DNA from: Phalacrocorax aristotelis
Taxonomy: Eukaryota; Chordata; Aves; Suliformes; Phalacrocoracidae
Assembly (NCBI RefSeq): GCF_949628215.1
Contig: NC_134276.1
Location: 68,612,233 to 68,676,232, forward strand
Direction: 5' to 3'
Length of the DNA stretch: 64,000 nucleotides
Numbering within the stretch: position 1 is the first letter of the stretch; each line of letters begins with the position of its first letter. A program made the position numbers and the translations under genes. Positions 54,148 through 64,000 of the stretch are shown here, in pieces. The notes beneath the pieces were generated by a model. It saw only the letters and a program-made list of their open reading frames with translations, searched no databases and was not told the DNA's origin.

Positions 54148-57100
54148 TGTCCCATGAGCACTCAGAGATATTCCAGTTAGTGGGCCACTATTCTCACTTC
54201 GTGTTCACTTACTCTCATGGTAAAACCTAATTTTGTATTACCTCCCATGTCAGCCGGTCACTTATCCAGCTCTGCTAGTGTCACTCAGCAGTGGTAGCAA
54301 ACCACAGGGACGACGACATTCTCCAAGGCTGAAATGAGTTTTTTTTTTTTTCTTCCAATAGGGAAGACTGGCTGGTCTCCAAAGCTTGTCTGTCTCTATC
54401 TGCTTTCCTGCCAGAGTCTTCTTGTGCTTGCAGTCCTGCTCCGCTTTTGGAAGATCAGTACAGATACCTTCACAACCATGGGGCTGCTTTTCATGTCCCA
54501 TTATTTTGTCATTAAATTTAGCCTTTTGTGTTTACGTCCCCACTGCTTTCCTCCTTAACAAGCTGTTAAATCACTGACACAGGATGCTGGCAGAACTGAT
54601 GTGGGAACTTGATTATGAGATGAAAGCTTCTGATCCTAGAGACAGCAATGCTGCACCAGGACCTGCTGCGTCTGGTACAGATAGCAAGTGCTGTCGGGTG
54701 GCTCTTGTGTGGCTGGAAATAGGTGTTTGTGGGCCTGCTCACACCAAGGGTGGATATTAGATGCTCCTTATTTCTCTCACTTTGTACAGTTTTCCATGAC
54801 AGCTGTAGTCACTCATCAGGTTCTGAATCAACCAACCTAAGGCTATTTAGTTTTAGAGGTTTTTTTCCTTCCAAAACAATAGTTTCCCTTTGAAGCATGA
54901 AGCTTCTCCGAGAAGCGTGCTTTGATACTCTCTGTTGGACTAGATGTCTGAGGGATCACCAACATTTAAGGGAATACCATCCTAGTGGGCTTTAGGCAAA
55001 TGTGCTGGCAAAAACTGGATACAAGGGATTTAAGTAACTTTCACTGCTCTGAAGGAGCTGAGTGGTTCTTCTGAGACTCGCCAGCTGCCTACAGAGGCCA
55101 TCACACTGCACATCGGTGCTCAGAACCTTTCTGTAGATGCAGCAGTAAGGGCAGTAAGCTGCAAGACAAGATGATCACAGTTGGCCACTAATGATGTGTA
55201 TCACATTGCCTGGAGAACAGTATGAAAGACCTAGGGATAGATTTGTGGTGGTGCTGAGCACTCACACTCAAACACAGGAGCTGATTGAAAATGCGCTTTG
55301 AATATACATAAGACTACAAAAATGCCAGTTCTGAAAAACAAGAGTATAGCATTATAGCTCTTTGATGGGGTTATCATCCATGAATTTAGATAATCCTTTT
55401 GGAACATATTTTTATACTTTTGATATCCTAAAAATATATAGCACTGAACTCCACAATTTAATTATAAGTTTTTCAAAAAATATATTTCTTTAAAAAGCTC
55501 AGCATGATAATTTCACAAGAGGTCTTTTATTTTTCTTTTGAAAATTATTCCCTGTTCAGCTTCTTTGTACAGTTCATAAAGTGATAAGAAAAATGTCTTT
55601 TATATCTGAGGCAGACTCTGTAGGTAGCTCTGGCTGGTCACACGATTGATAAGCTCAGCTTAAATTATAGCTTTAGGCACTCTCTGTGTCCAAGTTTCTC
55701 GAGTGTAAAATGAGAGCTTGTATAAATGTTGTAAAATTAACATTATTATTGTTCTCAGTGCTCTTAGACACACAGGTAGAGAAAGATTTTTAGTATATTA
55801 AACAGACCAGGAAGGGTTTGAGGTTATAAGCATCAGTTCTGTAACGTCTATAAATAATTTTAAAAGGTAATATAAGAATTTTTGTACTGCTGAATATTAA
55901 CTCACTAATGACTTTAAATGATCAATCTTCTATTAGTTCTAATTCGAGAAGTAAAGTGATTTTACAATATGTAATTTCTTCAACTAAAAACTAAATTCTT
56001 GCTTCCTACACTCTTCTCATTGCTTTTTTTTCATGCACAATTCTGAATCTAGAATACATCTGGGTGATTCTTTGGTAAATAGGAGACAGATACTTCTATA
56101 AGCATGTTCTTTTTCTTTTTTTACCCTGATCTCATGCCTTGCTCTACAGGACTTTGAGGAAATGCAATTATTTCCGCCACCATCAGAGAAGCCACTTAGA
56201 TGCTTAAAGGTGAGCATTTGCTTAAGTGCTTTACTGATTGAGCTTTTATTGCACTGGAGAGTATCCATTAAAAAAAAAAAAATCCCTTGTCTCCTTCATG
56301 ATTCAAAAAAATCTAAAGAAACCGAGCACCATACGGAGCAGTTTGACCTTTAGAAAATATTGTGTAAGACATTTTAATGAAATGCAAAGGGTACTTCTAA
56401 AATCTTTATCATTCATCAGCTGTTGCCTCTTCTATCAAAACACCGAAGTTAATCACGAACAGGAACAAAAACCAACTAACACCAGACCTTTGGGAGCGGC
56501 TCCATCCCACAGCTGGCACCGGTAGATGGCACTGTTTTGAATAATTTGGTAACGGTACCATGTCCATCCTTTTTCAGCCCTCCTCACCCCGGTGGGAGAC
56601 GGTGTTTGCATTCTCCAAGTTAGAAACAAGTTAGTCTCGACATTTTCGCTACAATTTGTTAAAGTAGTCAAGAGATTGTTGCTAGCAAGGGAAAATAATT
56701 GATAGCCTGTTGTATAATTGTAATTGTGATTGTCTGTCTGCTGCTTGTACCTGTTGCTTCACTTTGTAATAACTGTCCCTCTGCCCAGCCTTCACTTCAT
56801 GATAACTCTTCCACCCATTACGGTTTTCAGCAAATTCAGTGTTCATTTACAAAGTCACAGAAAAATCTGATGCAGGTGTTGGTGATAAGAAATATCCCTT
56901 CCTGACACCCTGTGAGGTGCTTTGGAGAGACCACACATCTGCTGCAGAGTGATTCACCCTGTATGCATATGTGTCTGCTGACTTGCTTCCACAGAGCACC
57001 ACAGCGACCTAAATGCTCAATCTACAAAGGAAGTCAGGGACTGGAAAACTTAACTTTCAGGTACCCTGTTACCTAGTAAAATTCTCTGTCCTGATTTAGA

Positions 57101-60100
57101 AGCTCAGGCTTCCTTGAATAGGAAGAGTTTGGTGTCAAACTGGACTTGGCATTCACATTTGGGGTAGACAAAGCTGCTTTTCAGTTTTTAATTGCTATTT
57201 GTATTTTTGAATTGTCTTCTGAAGTTTGGCACTTAAATCATGCCATTCTGCAATGGCATGAAAAAAAGGGATATTTTTTTGGTCTGGGAGCTTTGGGTAT
57301 TGGTGTGACCTTACTCCGATTCCTGGGAGGGAAAATGTGGGTGCCCTCCCTACCTCTAAGCTGTAAAGAATGTAGATATGAGCATGTGGAAGAGCATTGT
57401 TAGAAAGCACTGAAGAGTACATACCTTCCTTCCTAGGATTCTGGGATTTGGGGGACCTGTCTTCTAGTTTATGCTTGCTGTCAAGCAGATGGCAACTCTG
57501 AAAACAGATCCTTTGCCTCTTGTGCCACCGGCTACAGCAAACCAGAAAGTTTCTGGATCCTTGTTCTGGAAGAACCTGCAGCTTTTCTGCAAGTTGCCAC
57601 AATCATCTGGGATAAGCCCTCTCTGTAGGGCAGATCCTCCTCTGTAGTCTGAGAACAGCATGAGGAATTCTTGTTTTTGGTCCTTTCTTTTGGACCCAGT
57701 CCTCCCCAGCCGAGAAACAAGTGGTGTTTTAAAGTGGTTTTTTTTGTTTGTTTGTTTTTTTCCTGAGGTATTTGTTGGCCTGTGGACTAGAAATTGGAGC
57801 TGGGTGACTGGTGTAATCACTAGCCTGTTACCCAGATTACTCTCTCCAACAATTGGGCCAACACCTATTAAGAAAAATTATATAAAGTGGAACAAGCAGG
57901 CTGGGAAGATCACAACCATACAGCCTTGTTGATATTTCCATTGCATAGTTGGAGAAGCAGGAAGAAATCTCCTCAGACAACCATGGAACTGGATTTGATG
58001 CTCCAAGCAAGCGGAAAGAGCATGTTTGGAGGTGGGGGCAGCCCCCTCCCTTGTAGGCCAGGCTGATGCCTCCTTCCGGGAGAGAGCTAGGCTGATGGCA
58101 GCAGAGGAGAATTCAGTCTCCTTTGAGCCCTTGTTGTCCATTCAGGCAGCTCCCTGCTCAGCATGTGGGTGTTCATAGGTCCTACTTTTAGCCCTGTGCA
58201 AAATTCAGCCCTCTCTTCTGCAAGTCCCAGCCTTCACCATATCCTTTTTCCTCCGAGCACTGATTTTGCCTCTTCTTTTTTTTTTCCTTCTCCTTCTTAC
58301 CACTATCTGTTTTTTTCTTCTCGAGTGGAAGACACAGAGAGATCATCTGTCTTCAGAAATCCCACTTTCCCCATTTTTTCCCTTTGGGTCCCCTTCTGTA
58401 ATGAAACCCCAGGGGCAACTTGCCAGGAGTGTGCTGTGCAAGTGGGCAGGCTCTGAGAGGAAACAGCATTTATTCTCCTGATCGGTTCAGGTGCTAAGGA
58501 AACCAAAATGGAGTGAAATAATTCCTCTCTTATAGAAATCCAAAGGAAAAACACTCTTTGAAGGACTCATCCCCTGACTGTGAGGTCCTGGGGATTATAA
58601 CCATAACAGGCGAAACCTGGTAACGATGTCCATTATTTCTTTGATACAATCCTACTTAGTTATTTGTGAGTGATGCTCCATCTTGATGGTGCTGGCCAGA
58701 CATGGGGCAGGGGTGGGGAGGCGGGTTGCCTTCACCAGCTGTGCTCAGAGCAACTACATGGGCTTTCACAGAGGAAAAGGATAACTTAGGCACTTTTTTC
58801 TTAGAGCTTTCTAAAGGCTTACGAGAAATAGCCTTCACTGTGCAGTCTTAGCTCCTGCAACATTTATATTTTTAAAAACTACAGTGGGGATTTTGTGTTT
58901 TCTGAATGCAAACAACGGCTGGCTCACTGTGCTGTGTGTCACCCTTCAAATAAACCAAAATAAGGCCAGCCAGTGACCAGGCAACACTGGATTCTCCCCC
59001 ACCTCTTTCCCCAGGCAAACAATTCCCTAAACAAAAATTTCAAACAAGTAAACCTGGATATTGTTCCTTGCCATTTCCCACTATGATAAGTAGTTTAAGG
59101 TCGTCTTTTCTGTATTTACTATGTATGGCTTAAAATACAAACACCCTTTGTTTGTGCTTTGTTATTGTCTGCACCACTGAATGCTTTCATGGATATACAC
59201 TGCGATAAAGGATGGCTTAGAAATTCAATGCCAAAAGGCAGCCAGTGCCACTGGGGAATAGAGTACTCTACCAATCAAGAAAAGCCTCCATTTACCAGGT
59301 TCACAATGTAATGCTTTTTCTAAAATGTATTTAAGCAGGGCTGAAATTTATGCATCATAAAGGGACAAGACAAAACCCACCTTCCTGTCCTTTTTAGCCT
59401 TTGGTAGAAACTTTGATCAGCAATTTAACTAAATATTTAGTTGTCTAAATTTGTGAGGTCTGCTGTAATTTTGCCTGAAAGTGAAAACAGAGACCTTTCT
59501 GGACATCCTGTTCTTACTTTTTTTTCTGTACAAGAATGTCATGACATTTTAAAAACTGTGGCCACTTTCTTTTCTTCCCCTCCTTAATTGAACAGCATGA
59601 TACTATTCTGAACTGCTCCATCACTGTGGTTCCCGAGTCTGAAACATGCCCAAAGCAGATGTCTCACTTCTGTCATTGCTCTTCCTTCCTCTTTAAAAAT
59701 TTGATCTCCAAGATAAACAGGTGAAGCTGGAATGGGTTTTTCTTCAAAGCAGATTTTAATTCTTGTGTCTGTGATTGCCAGTTGCAAAACATAATAAATG
59801 TGATTGCCTCTGGGCTCAAGAATAAGCCTCAGATCCATTCTGTAATGAGCACTTTCAGAGCTACTAGGCTGCAATTATAGTTCTGTTAGCAGGTGTGAAT
59901 TATTTACTTAGGGTCAGGAACCAGCCTCCTTTAGAATAAGCAGGTTTCAGATGCAGTTTGACCATTTAAGATGTGTTAATTGCTTGACAGAGTAGGTTAT
60001 CTCATTATATATTTCTGCCCCAAGCAGAGGCAGTACAAGGCAGCTTGGAAAGGTAAGTGATGTGTGTGGATGAGTTTGGTCTAGGTACTATTTTTGGCAA

Positions 60101-63100
60101 GACAAGGTATGTGGATGAGAGAATAACACTAAATGATAAAGGGGAAAAAACCCACAATGCATATTGTGTAGCATCTGTATTAATTGTTGTAAAGCTGTGT
60201 GGTGTTGAGGTACCAGACTGAAAGAGTGGGAAAACTCCCTTTAGTGTTCAGTCCACCTGACTTTCAGGAAAGTCAGAAAGTGTTTCTGTCAAAAAATGAC
60301 ATGATGAAGGCCTGTCATCTTACAGAATATAGGATGTTGTACACCACTGTGACCATACAAAATTACCAAAAAAAAAAAATATTTGTTCAGTTTATCATTC
60401 AGGTAATGCCCGTGCTTGTGTTAACATCCAGTGTGTGTCTGGACTGTCCTGGTGCCACAAAGAGCACAAAATAACCCAGTGTTGTTGGGACCAGCTGTAA
60501 GGGTGGGAGTGATGGAGTTTGAGGTACTGAGCACCAGACATGAGATGAATAGGCTGAAGTTTTGTTGATGACTGAAATAATTTTCTACAGCTCTCCTTGC
60601 TTTAGAAAAACAGTCTCCTCACTCATGGTCATGTCCTGTTCACCTTGATGTTTGGTAAATATCTATCAGATGGGTTTGTGGGGAGAAGCCTACTGAAAGA
60701 AGAGTAAAGGAATGGAAAATAACAAGGAGTTATGAACATGAAACAGGTAAATGTTGGAATTTGAACCTAAAACCTCAGTAGAAGGTGTTGCCCTGGCAAC
60801 AGCATCCTGAAGCGCAGGGTTGGAGAGGAAGAGAGAGAGACCCCATCCTGAGGCTGAAGCAGCGAGCTGCTGAAGCTTGGGGAGGTGCCTAATCAGCGCT
60901 AATCACATCAGGGAAGCTGTTTGGTGATGGACTGCTCCTCTGAAGCTGCTGATGAGCAGCCTGACTGTTGTACATTATTCACTGCTTAACACTTTGGTGA
61001 ATAGTTTTCAGTAGCCCAAGAGGGGCTCTAATCAGGTACAATGGAAGTCTTTCCCCTGACTTTGCCTCTCTGCAAGGGTAAGGCCCTCAAATCACGCACT
61101 GCTCCAAGGCAATTCTCAGCTGAAGGAAGAAGCTGAATTAGTTACTATTTTCCGGGTTCTTGCAGCCAGCAGAGTGGAGACATTGTGTATCATCTGCTTT
61201 GGACCTGGAAAGGGGAAAGTTAAAATAAGTGTGCTGGACAAGGTGCAAGGAGCAGTGTTATTTATAGGGGAAGAGTACTTAGTCAGCTCCATGTTACTTA
61301 TGTGAGGGAGGAAAGATGAAAGCAGAAACCTTGAAAATTTTTTTTTCTGTTTGAGTATTCTTGTAAATAAAAAGTTACACTGATGATGGCCAACTATGTT
61401 GCTGACTTCTCCTTACTGTAATCACTTAAAAACCCCAGCCCTTAGTTTGTCACTCAGCAAGCCATAAGATGTAACAGCATAAAGGGAAAGAAAAAAAGGT
61501 CAAATGCAAGAGCTGGAATATGAATGAAATATTGCTGCAATGGAGCTAACTTTGCATCTGTCCTCTCTGACATATCCAGACCCCACGCCAACTTTGTCAG
61601 TGCTACAGCATGGTGCCTGTGTGACTATATTGCTCCAAAACCAAGTTTGCCAGCCTTGTAAGGGTCTCCATGAATGTCACCATGTCCAGCACTGTGTAAC
61701 CCCATGCCGCCAACAGCGGTGGCTATATGGCTGTTGTTTCTTTCAGCAAGTTATGTGGTACTTGATTGAGATAGATAGTCTAAAAAGTGCTGGCAAGGGA
61801 GTTTGGTTTTCCTTGGTAGACCAAACCACTTCACAACTTTGTTAGCAGAGCTTGCTGGGGCCGACTATTCATGGTGCCAATAGAGGAGCATCTCCAGAAA
61901 ATAAACAAAAAACCTAGCATTAAACCCAAGAGAGCTACATACTTTCAGCTTTATGGATATGACGCAGGGTTTGTTCCAAAATTATGTTGGAACTGAAGAT
62001 GCTAAGTAAATTCTTGGTTTAAAATTCAGACCTAGTCAGCACTAATGACCAGAAATTTGTTACCAGCTGATGGCTGTTCCAGTTTATTCCTAACGAAAGA
62101 CACATTCATGAGTGTGAGATGAAAGAGGGGAAACACTTTCCTATTGCCATTTCTAATAAAGCAGTAAGCATCATTGAATGCTAGAATAAAGAGTATGAAT
62201 TTGATTTTTCCTGTTGGAGCTTTCTGATGCAGAATTGAATCTGCCTGCTAGCTAAATTATTGATGAAGGCTGCTGTTTTTGACCGTACTGTATTGCCTGT
62301 GATGTGGTAAACATAGCTTCTCCACAGGTTCTCATCCTGACTGCTGGCCAAATTTTATTCTTGATTGTCCATCTGTGGCTGCTATTAACTTAGATAAGAT
62401 GCACAGCCATGGCTTTGCAGGTAGTAATTAGGCACAATTTATTTTTGTCCTCGATACATCCTCAGTGGTGAATATGAAAATTTGCATAGAATTATTTTTC
62501 ATCCTTAAATGTCAGTTCTTCTCATAGGTTGTAATCAATAGGCTGTGACTTTCACACAATACACGCACACAGAAACAACAAAGGATCAAAGTAAATCTTC
62601 CCCACTTCCCTGTCTTCTCACCCTTAGACACAGTTATTTGTTGTACAGATGCATCAAAAGCACATCTTGTGTCCGTCTTCCTTAGTCTTTGCCTATACAA
62701 CTGAATAGGCATGGCAGGCATGATTGCAAAGGTATGGATTTATTGCACACATAGGACAGCAGTAATCTAAATAACAATTACACCATTAGCAAGCCTTGAG
62801 AGACAAGTGGTATGCAGCTGTGACCGCTTAAGACACAGTTAGGTGCTTAGCTACATCCTCAGATCAGAGATCCATCCTTGGCTGTTCAGCCTGTTAGAGA
62901 GGATCTGTTGTCTCTCACTGTTGTGTTTCTCAGTGCTTTATCACAAAATTGTACAAAGTCCATATTTGCTGTTTGACCTACCACAGTACATTTAACAAAA
63001 TAACTTGTACTGATGATGACAAAGGGAGTTTTCTGCAACAAAACCCTTGCCACAGAAGCCTTTGGATGCATTCATAAGAAGAAAACCCGAGCAGGAAACC

Positions 63101-64000
63101 CAAGTCTATGCAGCCATATGGGAGTATAGGGTACAAGATGAAATGAATGTGGGTGTAGAGATCACTAACCATAAAAATTGCAGCATGTTTTCCAGAAAAA
63201 ACTTCTACTCTGGTAAGAAAAGTTGCATCCTCTGTGGCAGAAAGCAGCTGATGTTATCATCCTGTTTCTGAATACGGGTTTGCAGCAGCCTTCTGCTGCA
63301 GCGTCTGCACTGACTTCCATGAAGATGGTCTTGTTTTACTTCAGGCCAAAGTCTGCCCCAGAGCTACAGTTTATAGAGCAAATGTCTGGCATAAAGGCTC
63401 TTTTTGCTGTTTTAAACAGCAGGGAAGAAATTTTTTTTAAAAGTCAGGCTTGCGGGTGATGAATAAAACATGGCTCAATGTGATGCCATTCAGCAACGGA
63501 AGCTGTGGAATAACTTAAATTTTCTCACACATGGGTTTTGTACACTGGTAAGGGCTGGTGGTCACATTGCTGAAAGTGTTGAAATCTATTATAAAGTTGT
63601 GAGAATAACAGGGCACATAAGAAGTAACTATCATTAAAACTGAGAATGAATTGTTCCTGTTAGAGGAACACAAGCACACTTATTAGGTATACTTGCTGCC
63701 TGTGGGAGATAGTTCGCTTTTTTCCCCTCCCTAAGCTCATCAGAGGACAAAAGCATAAAAAATGAGTGTAATGGGTTTGTTCTTTCTTTGTGCAGTGTTT
63801 GTGGAAGCTAACAGCAGTAAAAACCCTATGTAGGTTAAAATAATAGTTCTGTAGGAAGCTTTTACAGAGAGGTACTTTAGCAGCATCAGAAAAAAATAGA
63901 AGGTTGCATGTTATTTATAGGCTGGTTGGGTTTCTGTGGGGTCCCGGTGTGTTTCTGAAACATATGTTTAATCTGCCACATACCCTCAGCTGATAGGAAG

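Larger units (their letters stand above)
39526..64000. other. Gene-poor region upstream of SULT1C
   Basis: I read both strands for splice-flanked exons, in particular for further SULT1C copies and the neighbouring choline transporter known from mammals, and found none. Open frames here are short (under about 150 codons), without family similarity or conserved motif. Contents noted: one CR1 tail, TTTAG repeats, a TG/TA-rich patch at about 53775-53835, T-rich runs near 54337 and 57739, and the tRNA-like relic. The 5' non-coding exon of SULT1C must lie somewhere in this stretch; a donor at 40374-40379 is one candidate. Confidence 0.55.

Noticed and set aside
54900-54960. Possible CR1 fragment (ttggactagatg)
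   Set aside because: Only about a dozen bases agree with the CR1 consensus; too short to support.
57195-57820. Overlapping 135- and 118-codon frames on the minus strand
   Set aside because: No recognised domain, no conserved motif, different frames and no flanking splice pattern; consistent with chance in low-stop sequence.

Overview
The window is nuclear DNA from a vertebrate, almost certainly a bird. Evidence for a bird is the set of CR1 retroposon fragments with their typical 3' ends, the short introns (22 exons of GCC2 fit in about 26 kb) and a GC-rich CpG-island promoter. No bacterial, viral or plasmid gene organisation is present. The species cannot be named from the sequence.

Layout, left to right. 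Bases 1-27,343 hold GCC2 (GRIP and coiled-coil domain protein 2, GCC185) on the minus strand. Twenty-two exons can be placed base by base and join into one open frame of 1,670 codons. The short last exon lies beyond the left edge. A CpG island at about 26.9-27.75 kb is the GCC2 promoter and first exon. Bases 27.4-33.3 kb are intergenic. Bases 33,723-39,504, also minus strand, hold a complete cytosolic sulfotransferase of the SULT1C group in seven coding exons (302 residues). From 39.5 kb to the right end, about 24 kb, I find no gene, only a CR1 tail, simple repeats and one tRNA-like relic.

The two genes run head to tail in the order SULT1C then GCC2, as in mammals (from memory of the human 2q12 locus). 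They are functionally unrelated: GCC2 is a trans-Golgi tethering golgin, and SULT1C moves sulfate from PAPS to small phenolic molecules in the cytosol. I see no operon-like or cooperative system and no previously undescribed machinery. The points worth a second look are local: a proline-to-threonine change in the PAPS-binding loop of the sulfotransferase, a GC-AG intron in GCC2, a microsatellite serving as a polypyrimidine tract, an in-frame upstream ATG in GCC2, and several diverged tandem duplications. All comparisons with human proteins are from memory, not from a database search.
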